Shown here one piece after another: positions 9,512-17,934 of a stretch of DNA of 64,000 nt (position 1 is its first letter; the number at the start of each line of letters is the position of its first letter). A program made the translations under genes and the position numbers. The notes below the pieces were generated by a model. That model did not search any database and was not told where the DNA came from. It saw only the letters and a list, made by a program, of their open reading frames with translations. The stretch is from Methanosarcina thermophila TM-1 (GTDB lineage Archaea > Halobacteriota > Methanosarcinia > Methanosarcinales > Methanosarcinaceae): contig NZ_CP009501.1 of the NCBI RefSeq assembly GCF_000969885.1, positions 3,045,877-3,109,876 of the forward strand, in the 5' to 3' direction.

Positions 9512-9549
9512 TTTATCCGTACAGGATTCCATCCTTTGAAACTGAAATC

Positions 9550-10728
9550 TTACGAGCCATCATGTGCGGTATCATAATCGGGGTTAATTACGATATCCTT
9601 TATGTTTGAGTTTTCTCCTATAGTGACTTCAGGCCAAACCTTAACCCCTGAGTGTATTGTTGAATTGTTTCCAATGATTACTTTATGCCCAATAACAGTT
9701 CCGTTTTCAAGGAAACAGTGGTCTCCAATTACGGTTTCGTCTGCTACCACCCCGCCTGAAATATTGGAATCCTTTCCTATGGACACATTATCGAATAGAT
9801 ATGATGAGAGAATCTTTGCGTTATCCTCTATAATACAATTTGAGCCTATAACACTGTAAGGTCCAATGAGAACATTGTCGCCTATAATTGTATTTTCCCC
9901 TATGACTATTGGTCCCACAAGGGAAGAATTCGAACCTATGCACACGTTGTTTCCTATGGAGAGAGGACCTCTTATTCTTGCGTTCCGGGTCGTGAAATGC
10001 CCTTCGATTGTCGTTCCGGGAAGGGCATCGAGCATCCAGCGCTGTGCCTGCCTGTAAGCTGCTGAACTTCCGACATCAGTCCATTGCCCCCGCACAAGCA
10101 CGCCGTTGATTTTCTTGCCGGCTTCAAGCATCCAGGGAAAGAGGTCTTTTGCGAAGTCGAATTTTCTGTGTCTGGGGATCCATTCAAAAATCAAAGGATC
10201 ACAAACGTATATTCCTGTACTCGCAAGGTTGCTGAATATCTGACCTGCTTTTGGTTTTTCCAGGAAACGACGAATCCGATTATTTATATCCATATCCGCA
10301 ATTCCGAATTCTCTCGGATCGTCTATCGAAATAAGCCCTATAGTTACCGGAGCATCGTTCGATTCATGAAAACGGTACATCTCTCTTAGGTTAAGGTTGA
10401 GAACATGATCTCCCCCAAGTACAATAAATGGTTCATCTTTCAGGTATGCTTCGGCATTTTTTACTCCCCCTGCTGTTCCGAGCTTTTCCCTCTCGTACAC
10501 ATAATCGATATGTACGCCAAACATATGCCCGTCCCCGAGTTGCTCTTCTATGAGTTCTCCCATATATCCCAGGGTTATAACTATTTCATTGAACCCTTCT
10601 CTTGAAAGATGCTCTATCAGATGCAGGACTGACGGCTTATTAAGGATTGGTATGCTCGGTTTAGGGTGCTTGAATGTCAATGGCCTGAGTCTTGTCCCTG
10701 CCCCGCCGCACATGATACACGCTTTCAT
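9550..10728 (-). CDS. Sugar-1-phosphate nucleotidyltransferase with left-handed beta-helix domain
   Basis: The enzyme joins a sugar 1-phosphate to an NTP to make an activated sugar. The N-terminal signature is GGAGTRLRPLT with the PKP lysine motif, and GGDHVLN carries the metal-binding aspartate. From about residue 240 the sequence is a run of isoleucine-rich hexapeptide repeats (for example IGNNVCIGSNSSLVGPIVIG) forming a beta-helix. It resembles mannose-1-phosphate guanylyltransferases and GlmU-like proteins; the sugar and base cannot be assigned. It is a single-gene unit and is paralogous to the two transferases at 50286 and 54742. Confidence 0.9.
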   Translation of the reverse strand: MKACIMCGGAGTRLRPLTFKHPKPSIPILNKPSVLHLIEHLSREGFNEIVITLGYMGELIEEQLGDGHMFGVHIDYVYEREKLGTAGGVKNAEAYLKDEPFIVLGGDHVLNLNLREMYRFHESNDAPVTIGLISIDDPREFGIADMDINNRIRRFLEKPKAGQIFSNLASTGIYVCDPLIFEWIPRHRKFDFAKDLFPWMLEAGKKINGVLVRGQWTDVGSSAAYRQAQRWMLDALPGTTIEGHFTTRNARIRGPLSIGNNVCIGSNSSLVGPIVIGENTIIGDNVLIGPYSVIGSNCIIEDNAKILSSYLFDNVSIGKDSNISGGVVADETVIGDHCFLENGTVIGHKVIIGNNSTIHSGVKVWPEVTIGENSNIKDIVINPDYDTAHDGS

Positions 10729-10863
10729 ATTTTTCCCATATGTTCCTGTATGAATATATTATTTACAATAGACTGTTATCTTTATCTGAAAAGTTATTGA
10801 TAATGATTACTCAAGATAATACTATTTAAAGAAAAAGGTAATCACATCGAAGAAGGGTGGTAA

Positions 10864-11280
10864 TCATTTCGTAGAATAATCATCACTCAAAAGAATATCT
10901 TCTTTTCTTTCCACCGTGATTTCTCTTTTCCCTTTATATTCTGAGACTGTACCCGTTAAACCTATAAAATCTCCTTCCTGGATTGACATATTTAGGGCGT
11001 CTGCACCTGCGGTCTTCGGGATAAAAACGCTCAGGACTTCGGAGTCGCAGTCTACCTGTAAAAGCAGGTGTCCGCCTGTATAAGTAAAACGTTTGCTCAG
11101 AACTTCGGCTTCAAGGAATACCTTGTCTCCTACACCAGATTCCCTGCTGTACTGCTTGATTTCTTTCCCTGATTCCTGTCCAGACGCTGTAATTTCCGGT
11201 CCGAAGCAGAGATAAGCTGTCATAAGAGAAGTCAGTGTCATAAATAAAAGCAGTACCATAACTTTTTCTTCTTTTTCCAT
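10864..11280 (-). CDS. Membrane-anchored OB-fold protein
   Basis: A 138-residue protein with one N-terminal hydrophobic segment (VMVLLLFMTLTSLMTAYL), a short linker and an OB-fold-like domain. The pattern GDKVFLEAEVLSKRF ... SIQEGDFIGLTGTVSEYKGKREITV resembles the tRNA-anticodon-type OB domains found in small secreted nucleic-acid-binding-like proteins. It lies 30 bases downstream of an FKBP gene on the same strand and may be cotranscribed with it. The ligand is unknown. Confidence 0.7.
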   Translation of the reverse strand: MEKEEKVMVLLLFMTLTSLMTAYLCFGPEITASGQESGKEIKQYSRESGVGDKVFLEAEVLSKRFTYTGGHLLLQVDCDSEVLSVFIPKTAGADALNMSIQEGDFIGLTGTVSEYKGKREITVERKEDILLSDDYSTK

Positions 11281-11310
11281 ACTTTATCCCTGCATCTCCG
11301 GGCTCTGGAA

Positions 11311-11781
11311 TTATTTTACAATCGAGACAAGTTTTATCTTAAGGATCAGGGTTTTGCCTGCAAGTTCATGGTTAAAATCCAGGGTGGCAGCAGTTTCCGT
11401 GGAGTTGAGCACTCTGACTTCTCTGCCGCCAGGTGTTGTGATTTTCTCTCCCGGCTTAGGAGGGGTCTGGAGTTCAAGCCTTACCAGAGGTATCGTCTGG
11501 ACAAGATAATCCTTATATTCTCCATAGGCATCTTCAGGCGGGATTATAAGGGTTTTTTCTTCCCCCTCTTTCATTCCAAGTACACCCTGATCGATACCTT
11601 TTATTACCTGGCGTGCATCCACCCGGAAAAACAAAGGTCTATAATCCTTTTTTTCGTCATATATGCCTGCTTCGAGGGCTTTTTCCTTAGAAGTGGTATC
11701 GAATACCGTTCCATCTTCGAGTTTTCCAGTGTAGTCAATAAGAATATAGTCTCCTTTTTTTACAGTGCGAGAATTTTCCAT
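11311..11781 (-). CDS. FKBP-type peptidyl-prolyl isomerase (SlyD-like)
   Basis: The enzyme catalyses cis-trans isomerisation of proline peptide bonds and acts as a folding chaperone. FKBP motifs are GDYILIDYTGKLEDGTVFDT at the N-terminus, VIKGIDQGVLGMKEGEEKTL, and the closing strand DFNHELAGKTLILKI. The stretch between them, with DAYGEYKDYLVQTI, is the insert-in-flap domain of SlyD-type FKBPs. No export signal is seen, so it is cytoplasmic. A paralog lies next to it at 11906-12385, which suggests a gene duplication. Confidence 0.93.
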   Translation of the reverse strand: MENSRTVKKGDYILIDYTGKLEDGTVFDTTSKEKALEAGIYDEKKDYRPLFFRVDARQVIKGIDQGVLGMKEGEEKTLIIPPEDAYGEYKDYLVQTIPLVRLELQTPPKPGEKITTPGGREVRVLNSTETAATLDFNHELAGKTLILKIKLVSIVK

Positions 11782-11905
11782 TTTCCCTTTCTCCTATGCA
11801 TTCTCCTTCCGGTATTCTGCCGTTTCAAAATCTGCCAGGATACCGAAAGGATGCACATTTTGAAAAAATGTTACAATTCTCAATTTGACTTTCAGGAACT
11901 TAAAT

Positions 11906-12385
11906 TTATTCTATTGAGACGAGTTTTATATCAAAAATCAGGGTTTTGCCTGCAAGCGGGTGGTTGAAATCTACAACAAAGCTGTTATTGCTGACTTCTG
12001 TGACTGTGCCAGTCAGACCACTGTCCGTAGCCAGCCGCATTCCGATCTCAGGAGTAAAATCCACAGTATCAACAGACAACTCTCTTGCAAACTCCTCTCT
12101 GTATTCCCCATATGCTTCTTCAGGCGGGATTGTAATAGTCTTTTCTTCTCCCTTTTTCATCCCGATAACCCCCTCATCAAACCCCTTTATCATCTGGCCT
12201 GCGCCGACCGTGAATGTGAGGGGTTTATACTCTCTCATCTGGTTGTATATCCCTGCATCTATAGCTGCTTCCTTTATGGAAGTATCGAAAATTGTGCCAT
12301 CTTCAAGTCTTCCAACATAATCAACCGAGATGGTGTCCCCCTTCTCAATTGTTTTGCTGGTCTCTTTTGGTATATCTTCAGCCAT
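11906..12385 (-). CDS. FKBP-type peptidyl-prolyl isomerase, second copy
   Basis: This is a paralog of the neighbouring FKBP with the same order: GDTISVDYVGRLEDGTIFDT, MIKGFDEGVIGMKKGEEKT, an insert-in-flap region, and DFNHPLAGKTLIFDI. I place the start at ATG 12385 (MAEDIPKETSK, 159 residues). The frame is open to 12484, but the extra residues are hydrophobic, AT-rich and outside the family pattern. If that upstream start were used, a signal-anchor-like N-terminus would result, so the start deserves checking. Between the two FKBP genes is a 124-base spacer. Confidence 0.92.
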   Translation of the reverse strand: MAEDIPKETSKTIEKGDTISVDYVGRLEDGTIFDTSIKEAAIDAGIYNQMREYKPLTFTVGAGQMIKGFDEGVIGMKKGEEKTITIPPEEAYGEYREEFARELSVDTVDFTPEIGMRLATDSGLTGTVTEVSNNSFVVDFNHPLAGKTLIFDIKLVSIE

Positions 12386-12504
12386 AAGAATCAATAAAAC
12401 AAACGAAAACATACTAGATAAACGTGCTGATAAAATAAAAGTCAAAAATTGATTAAAAAAGAATTCCAGGAGTGGTAAACACAATAATCCTGAAGTTCTC
12501 TTTC

Positions 12505-13164
12505 TCAGGTTTTAATCGGAGATCTCGTCTCTTTCAGTTCTTTTTGATATTCAAGGTATGAATAAACAGCCGTGAACCCCGCATTAAAGAGTGCAGGCAC
12601 GAGAATGAAAAAGAATGCAAGCTCATGGAAAAAAATTCCCAGCACAGCAACTGCTCCTGCAATCCTGAACAGCTTTCCTCCAATCCGGTTAGTCTTCCTC
12701 CAGACCCTGTCGCTGCTGAGAGTCCAGGGAGTCCTTATGCCGATGAACCAGTTTCTCTCCGCATTTTCCATAAGGATTCCTATGTAGTAAAACAGAAGCC
12801 CTATTCCAATGGGAATTACTTCATTCGGGCTAATCTGGATGCCTGTATTCCAGAGCAGCATCTGTAGATGGACGGCAAGCATAAAGAGAACCAAAATAAT
12901 TATAAATTCGTCATAATACTTTCTGAATTTAGTTATATTCTCTCTCATCGGATCGATTCTGGGAATTGCCAGGAACAATACTGCAAGCCCTGTGATCAAT
13001 AAAGGCATGAAGAAAACTCCCCAGAATCTTGACATATATCCATCGACCTCTCCCTTGAAGTTCCAGTGGGTTGCCATCGGGTCAGACACATGCGGATAAA
13101 AATAAATTGAAACTATATAAGAAAGGAGGATAAGTCCTGAGACTATAGCTGTGGCTTTACGCAT
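12505..13164 (-). CDS. SdpI-family membrane protein (DUF1648-like N-terminus)
   Basis: SdpI proteins in Bacillus give immunity to a toxic peptide; archaeal members are uncharacterised. The N-terminal half has the DUF1648 look (ATHWNFKGEVDGYMSRFWG). The C-terminal half carries the SdpI signature: ENAERNWFIGIRTPWTL followed by VWRKTNRIGGKLF. Six hydrophobic segments are visible. ATG 13164 (MRKATAIVSG) is preferred over the upstream frame to 13341, which adds 59 residues with no family resemblance. No toxin-like partner is obvious nearby, and the 120 bases to the FKBP gene allow cotranscription. Confidence 0.87.
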   Translation of the reverse strand: MRKATAIVSGLILLSYIVSIYFYPHVSDPMATHWNFKGEVDGYMSRFWGVFFMPLLITGLAVLFLAIPRIDPMRENITKFRKYYDEFIIILVLFMLAVHLQMLLWNTGIQISPNEVIPIGIGLLFYYIGILMENAERNWFIGIRTPWTLSSDRVWRKTNRIGGKLFRIAGAVAVLGIFFHELAFFFILVPALFNAGFTAVYSYLEYQKELKETRSPIKT

Positions 13165-13551
13165 AGAAGCTATTAAGATTTTTAAATTATTTAAAAAATT
13201 GGGAACTTGAGTATGCTGCAGACATCTGGAAATACGCTGTCGGAAATATAAATGAATGTTATTGAATATTTGAGAACCTAAAATATTTTGAGGTTTTACT
13301 GTTGCGTAAGAGATCTTAAATCCGGTAGCATAAAATTTCACAGTTGTCTGTCATTTAAAAATTTATGCTTAATTGTTCTTTAAATCGCTTTAGATTTCTG
13401 AATTATAAAAATTTATACGAATTTACTTTTGCTGTACTATAATAAGAGATGTCTATTTTCTGACTACTTTTTGTTTTTATTCCCCATAAACGAAGAGTTA
13501 AAATACTACGACATATACAGTATAAACAAAATTACTATGTGGCGGGAAGTT

Positions 13552-14076
13552 ATGGCAACAAGTCGGGAGAGGCAGAAGGCAAATCTGGCAAGAATGAAAA
13601 GAATAATGGAAGAAATTGAAAGTACAACAGATGATTATGATCTGATTGTGGAATTACAGGAACTTTTAAGAAAACCTTATCCTCTGTCTTTGAAATGGCA
13701 TATGATTGTTTTTAAAAGCGAGATTGAGAGAAGTTTGTGGTATCTCGAAGACATAAGAAAAGAAGAAATTAAATTAGAAAAAAGAAAGAGGAGGCGGGGG
13801 AAAGAGATAGATGAAAAATCAAACCGGTTTAACTGTAAATTTTCTGAGAAATTGAGTTCTATTGGGCTTGATTCCCAGATGGTATACGATGCGAAATCAA
13901 ATAAGTATAAATTGTCAAAATCCGTGGTTTCCAGAACCTCGCGAGCAAACGTTTTTGCAATCCCAAAGTCCATGATAGGAGAATATAAACTCCAGTGGAG
14001 CGACGAAGTGAAACAAATCTGGGGAGAAGATACTATCGGGAAAAGGGAACTGCTTGAAAGGGGCATTTGCAATTGA
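13552..14076 (+). CDS. Uncharacterised charged protein
   Basis: I do not recognise this 174-residue protein. The first ~75 residues are helical and charged (SRERQKANLARMKRIMEEIE). A basic stretch follows (KLEKRKRRRGKEIDEKSNR), and the C-terminal third is mixed. ATG 13552 follows GGCGGGAAG and starts MATSRERQK; ATG 13537 and 13429 are alternatives in the same frame, the latter adding AT-rich, hydrophobic residues that look untranslated. The gene stands alone with its own AT-rich upstream region. The lysine- and arginine-rich core might bind nucleic acid, but nothing specific supports that. Confidence 0.65.
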   Translation: MATSRERQKANLARMKRIMEEIESTTDDYDLIVELQELLRKPYPLSLKWHMIVFKSEIERSLWYLEDIRKEEIKLEKRKRRRGKEIDEKSNRFNCKFSEKLSSIGLDSQMVYDAKSNKYKLSKSVVSRTSRANVFAIPKSMIGEYKLQWSDEVKQIWGEDTIGKRELLERGICN

Positions 14077-14389
14077 GTTTACAGTAGTTTTATGTTTTGT
14101 ATATATTGGATTTACTTCTGAAAAAACCTAAATAGTCTTCTACTTCCTTCTTTTATTACTCTTTCAAATAAAAAATTAATATATTGATCAAAACACGTAA
14201 AAATTTACACATATTAAAATACACATATTAAAATAAAATATCTATATTAAAATAAAAGTCTGTTTTATATTAAGAATCACTGAAAAATATTTCGCTGGTT
14301 AGCAGTTACCATTTAGCTTGCAGCATTCTGTTTTTGTTTTTATTTCTTTTCTTTGCTAATGGATAAAATGAAGCTGTCGGAAAATGGCG
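14077..14389. other. AT-rich intergenic region
   Basis: This gap lies between two convergent genes. No gene is seen. It contains the short tandem repeat listed separately. Confidence 0.6.
14206..14258. repeat. AT-rich short tandem repeat
   Basis: Three imperfect units related to tacacatattaaaat lie head to tail. They are probably slippage products in a spacer. Confidence 0.6.
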
Positions 14390-15754
14390 TCACTTATTGA
14401 CCACCATAGCCTTTATATTAGTGAACTGTTTGAGCCCATAATGAGAGAGTTCTCTACCAACACCAGATTTTTTAATCCCGCCAAAAGGAAGCCTTGGATC
14501 AGATCTCACCATTCCGTTAACTGCTGCAAATCCAGCTTTTATTCTTCTTGCCAGTTTTTCAGCTCTATCGAGGTCTCTTGACCATACTTGAGCTCCAAGC
14601 CCTAATTCGGTGGAGTTTGCAACTTTTACTGCTTCCTCCTCATCCTTCACAGTAATTATCGGTGCAATAGGTCCGAAGACCTCCACATTGCACACATCCA
14701 TATCAGGACTGGCTGCATGTATAATGGTTGGTTTAAAGAAAAAGCCTTTTTCACAATCTTCTCCACAAATAAAGGGTTTTGCTCCTTTTTTTACCGCATC
14801 CTCAATAAACGCTTCGAGTTCTTCAAGAAGTTCCCTCTTTGCAACAGGACCGATGTCAGTCTCTTCATCCATGGGGTCTCCAACTTTCAATTTATTTACT
14901 TCCTGTTCAAATGCCTTCGTAAAATCGTCAGCGATACTTTCCAGTACAATAAACCTCTTGGCAGCATTACAGCCCTGTCCTGTATTACGAAATCTAGACT
15001 TTGCAGCAACCTGAGCAGTTTTTTCAATATCAGCATCCTCAAGTACTATAAATGGGTCTGAACCTCCAAGTTCCATCACAATTGGCTTGATGAACCTTCC
15101 AGCCAGTTCTCCAATTCTAGAACCAGTATTTATACCGCCAGTAAGTGAAATCCCATCTACCATATCCTCTTTAATAATATCCATTGCAGTTTTGGAGTCG
15201 ATCAACAGGGTCTTAAAGACATACTCAGGAAATCCAGCCTTTAAGAAAACTTTTTCGACCTCTATAGCAGATCTTGGCACGTTTGAAGCATGTTTAAGCA
15301 CACAGACATTCCCTGCGCACATTGCGGAGATTGCAAATTTGAATACCTGCCAGAACGGAAAATTCCAGGGCATTATTCCGAAAATCACTCCCAGAGGCTC
15401 AAAAGTTACATAACTCTTTTCAACCCCTGTATCAACGAGTTCGTCTTTCAAAAATTCTACAGCATTTTCAGCATAATAATCACAGACCTGGGCACATTTC
15501 TGAACTTCGGCTCTCGACTGCTTTATTGGCTTCCCCATTTCCTTTGTAATAATCTCGGCATAAAAATCAAAATTTTTCCTGAGCACTTCTGCAGCCTTTG
15601 CAAGATACTTTGTCCTCTCTTCAACAGACAGGGAACTCCACTCTAGGAAAGATTCCCGTGATTTTTTAATATGGGCTTCACATTCCTCAAATGAAAATGT
15701 ATCATATTCCCAATTTACTTCTTCAGTATATGGATTGATTGATTTTAGTACCAC
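14390..15754 (-). CDS. NAD(P)-dependent aldehyde dehydrogenase (succinate-semialdehyde dehydrogenase type)
   Basis: The enzyme oxidises an aldehyde to a carboxylic acid. Family motifs in order are PWNFPFWQ, the glycine motif SLTGGINTGSRIG, the general-base glutamate in MELGGSDPF (E228) and the nucleophile in NTGQGCNAAKRF (C262), with FGPIAP near the end. The length of 454 residues is normal. I choose GTG 15754, which follows GGGGGT six bases upstream, over TTG 15769. It most resembles GabD-type enzymes, but the true substrate in a methanogen is unknown. It is a single-gene unit. Confidence 0.92.
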   Translation of the reverse strand: MVLKSINPYTEEVNWEYDTFSFEECEAHIKKSRESFLEWSSLSVEERTKYLAKAAEVLRKNFDFYAEIITKEMGKPIKQSRAEVQKCAQVCDYYAENAVEFLKDELVDTGVEKSYVTFEPLGVIFGIMPWNFPFWQVFKFAISAMCAGNVCVLKHASNVPRSAIEVEKVFLKAGFPEYVFKTLLIDSKTAMDIIKEDMVDGISLTGGINTGSRIGELAGRFIKPIVMELGGSDPFIVLEDADIEKTAQVAAKSRFRNTGQGCNAAKRFIVLESIADDFTKAFEQEVNKLKVGDPMDEETDIGPVAKRELLEELEAFIEDAVKKGAKPFICGEDCEKGFFFKPTIIHAASPDMDVCNVEVFGPIAPIITVKDEEEAVKVANSTELGLGAQVWSRDLDRAEKLARRIKAGFAAVNGMVRSDPRLPFGGIKKSGVGRELSHYGLKQFTNIKAMVVNK

Positions 15755-16077
15755 AGCATACCCCCGCAAATATTAGATTCTGGTTAAAATTTAACAGACG
15801 AAATTTTGTAAATTTTATATCTCTCAAGGCTTTACTCCCAAGAAGCCATGAGATATATAAAATCTATTGTATAAAAAATATATATGGTGCGCGCGCACTG
15901 AGCAAAAAAGACATTTTGAGGGGAAACTTCTGATACGCTCTATTTGCAAAGTATGAATAGATCCAGAAGGCAATTTTGGAAAGAGTAGAAAAGGGTATGA
16001 AAAAGTAGAATAGAGTAGAAAAGAGTAGAAAAAGGTAGAAAAGAGTAGTATTGATCAGGAGTATTAAAAATATTAAG
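15755..16077. other. Intergenic region between aldehyde dehydrogenase and tRNA-Ala
   Basis: No gene is seen. It holds a TATA-rich stretch around 15850-15890, in the orientation expected for the dehydrogenase promoter or an unmapped transcript, and the purine repeat listed separately. Confidence 0.5.
15980..16050. repeat. Purine-rich tandem repeat (agtagaaaag-like)
   Basis: Seven or so imperfect units of agtagaaaag/aggtagaaaag follow one another, nearly pure purine on the + strand. The tract sits immediately downstream of tRNA-Ala, so that strand's transcript would end in a pyrimidine (U-rich) run. This could help terminate the tRNA transcript. Confidence 0.6.
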
Positions 16078-16149
16078 TGGACCGGTCGGGATTTGAACCC
16101 GAGGCCTCTACCATGCCAAGGTAGCGATCTTCCCCTGATCTACCGGCCC
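16078..16149 (-). tRNA. tRNA-Ala (anticodon GGC)
   Basis: The 72-base gene folds into a full cloverleaf. The 7-bp acceptor stem GGGCCGG/CCGGTCC contains the G3:U70 pair that defines alanine tRNAs. The D stem is GATC/GATC. The anticodon stem CTACC/GGTAG has loop TTGGCAT, so the anticodon is GGC. The T arm is TCGGG-TTCAAAT-CCCGA and the discriminator is A. The CCA end is not encoded, since CTT follows. A TATA box lies upstream. Confidence 0.97.
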
Positions 16150-16191
16150 ATGTAAGACTTGCTTAATCAGCAACCCTCATACACTCGGTAT

Positions 16192-16201
16192 CTTATATAA
16201 A
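16192..16201 (-). promoter_or_regulatory. TATA box for tRNA-Ala
   Basis: On the minus strand the sequence is tttatataag, a strong archaeal box A, 43-52 bases before the tRNA 5' end. Transcription would start roughly 20 bases before the mature tRNA, as expected for archaeal tRNA genes. Confidence 0.7.
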
Positions 16202-16372
16202 CCTGTCGCTAATTAAGCTCGGCGTATTGTAAATAAACTTTTGGAGTTTAGAAATTTAAAATCTCCAAGCAAAAGCTATAAGTAGTAAATTGAGTATTAG
16301 AAGTGTTGTCGGATTGGGATGCTTTCCCGAAAAAGCTTTCAACTTCGATAATTCTAAAAAACCTGCCATTTG

Positions 16373-16449
16373 GGGCCCGTAGCTTAGCCTGGCGGAGCGC
16401 ACGGCTGATAACCGTGAGGTCCTGCGTTCGAATCGCAGCGGGCCCACCA
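16373..16449 (+). tRNA. tRNA-Ile (anticodon GAT), copy 1
   Basis: A complete cloverleaf of 77 bases including an encoded CCA. The acceptor stem is GGGCCCG/CGGGCCC, the anticodon stem CACGG/CCGTG with loop CTGATAA (anticodon GAT), and the T arm CTGCG-TTCGAAT-CGCAG. The sequence is identical to the second copy 61 bases downstream. Confidence 0.97.
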
Positions 16450-16510
16450 AATTCAATATCCTTTTTCAGGAAAATTTCAGGTTTTTACAATAGTATTCGT
16501 TCTCCATTTG

Positions 16511-16587
16511 GGGCCCGTAGCTTAGCCTGGCGGAGCGCACGGCTGATAACCGTGAGGTCCTGCGTTCGAATCGCAGCGGGCCCACCA
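16511..16587 (+). tRNA. tRNA-Ile (anticodon GAT), copy 2
   Basis: Identical in every base to copy 1, including the encoded CCA. The preceding bases ccatttg are also shared, whereas the spacer and the downstream sequence differ. Cotranscription from a promoter before copy 1 is likely because the spacer contains no clear TATA box. Confidence 0.97.
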
Positions 16588-17102
16588 GATTTTTTGAATA
16601 TCCATCTTTTTTTGAATCTTTATCCATCTTTTTATTCGTTTTTGGCATCTTTATCCTGTTTCTAAAAAGAGCCTCAGATTGAGTATAAATGAGTTTAAAG
16701 ACGCCGCAAGCAACAATAAAATTCCAAAGGTTTGTTTAATAAATCTGGAGTGCAACAGAAAAGTTTGATCAGGGAAAAGTTTGATCAGGGAAAAGTTTGA
16801 TCAGGGAAAAGTTTGATCCAGGGAAAGTTTGAGTGGGTAATTCCCTTGAAGAATTTCAGACAATGTGTTTCAGGCGCTCAATTTTTCTGAGCACGACTTT
16901 TAATATTCACTTATTCTAAAAGGGTCGAATGATGCTGTTTATTCGTTTCGGCAAAACTCGATATTTTTTATTTTCTGAAACTATATATTTTAAGAGTTTT
17001 GTAATGTTCCTTATCCACTAAGGGTTCTCTACACTCTCAGCTTTGAGACTCTAACATCAAAAAAGAAAGCTTATGCTTTCAGGAAGGCTTGAGGTAGTTT
17101 AA
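16588..17102. other. Intergenic region after the tRNA-Ile genes
   Basis: No gene is seen. It contains the 16-bp tandem repeat listed separately and a TATA-like ctatatatttt near 16981. Confidence 0.5.
16759..16837. repeat. 16-bp tandem repeat (aaaagtttgatcaggg)
   Basis: Three perfect units of aaaagtttgatcaggg are followed by a 17-base variant with an extra C and a partial, diverged unit. Each unit holds a GATC/TGATCA palindrome. It lies in a non-coding spacer, so it is either replication slippage or a spaced binding-site array. Confidence 0.85.
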
Positions 17103-17378
17103 ATGCTTTTTACTTCACTAATTTTCCTAAATTTATTATACTGTAAAAAAGAAGTTATAGCATACTCTTTAAGAAAAAGCTCATCAAGTTTTCAAGATGC
17201 CCTCTTTATCTCTATTAAGATGTTTCTTCCCGGTATACTTTGTATTCTTAATCCTCTATTCGAGAAATTTTACCCCCTCTATCCTTCTCGAGTTCATACC
17301 TGGATGAAAAAATTAATACCATATGGAGGGAAAAAAGATTTTATAAGAAAGGATAATGAGCAATATAGTTCTAGGTGA
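17103..17378 (+). CDS. Possible small hypothetical protein
   Basis: A 91-codon frame starts at an ATG seven bases after GAGGT, a fair ribosome binding site. It begins with a hydrophobic stretch (LFTSLIFLNLLY), has a second one (FISIKMFLPGILCILNPLF), and ends basic and polar. No family is recognised and the composition is AT-driven, so it may be chance. The opposing regulator gene begins 550 bases away. Confidence 0.3.
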   Translation: MLFTSLIFLNLLYCKKEVIAYSLRKSSSSFQDALFISIKMFLPGILCILNPLFEKFYPLYPSRVHTWMKKLIPYGGKKDFIRKDNEQYSSR

Positions 17379-17532
17379 GTGCGGGAGGTCTATAAACGGT
17401 TTAATACCTACGTAGGCTATAAGAGGTCGTTTCCGGGTTATAAAACCCAGACTCAAATATCATAATTAGTTTTTGAAGGTTTACAGAAAACATCTGTTAA
17501 AACATCTATTATATCTCAATTTTCAGTTGATC

Positions 17533-17934
17533 TCAGGAAAGACTCTTAAGGCGCTCTATATTCTGAAGTACTGCCTTACTTTCAGCCATTATGTTTTCTT
17601 CTATTGCGTTGATAATCGTTTCCATCTGGACCGTTAGTTTATACAACTTGATAGGTCTGCCTTTGCCCTGGTTCTTCTTTTCTTCCCGCATATCTACCCA
17701 GTCATTTTCACGAAGATAGCGCATTGCAATGCTAACTTCTGGCTGCCTCAAACCTGATACCATCTCGATACACTGGGAAGAAATCTCCTCCCCTTTGGAA
17801 AGGCATGCGAGGGTTAGAGCTACTGGTCTGCTGACATTAAGCTTTCTTAAAAGCTCTACCATCTCATATTCAACCTCTCCCATCTTAAATTCATTGTCCT
17901 CTGATGTAAACTCATTATCTGCCACAATTATCAT
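17533..17934 (-). CDS. Winged-helix transcriptional regulator
   Basis: A 133-residue protein with a helix-turn-helix (VSRPVALTLACLSKGEEISSQ followed by LRQPEVSIAMRYLRENDW) and a basic wing (EEKKNQGKGRPIKLYKL). This fits small archaeal ArsR/TrmB-like DNA-binding proteins. A helical C-terminus (METIINAIEENIMAESKAVL) probably dimerises. It is transcribed away from hdrA, whose start is 513 bases off, so control of the Hdr genes is possible but not shown. No effector domain or cysteine pair is present. Confidence 0.8.
   Translation of the reverse strand: MIIVADNEFTSEDNEFKMGEVEYEMVELLRKLNVSRPVALTLACLSKGEEISSQCIEMVSGLRQPEVSIAMRYLRENDWVDMREEKKNQGKGRPIKLYKLTVQMETIINAIEENIMAESKAVLQNIERLKSLS

Noticed and set aside
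16303-16665. 120-residue frame across both tRNA-Ile genes
   Set aside because: Its repeated protein segment is merely the translation of the duplicated tRNA sequences; the minus-strand frames in the same place are the same artifact.
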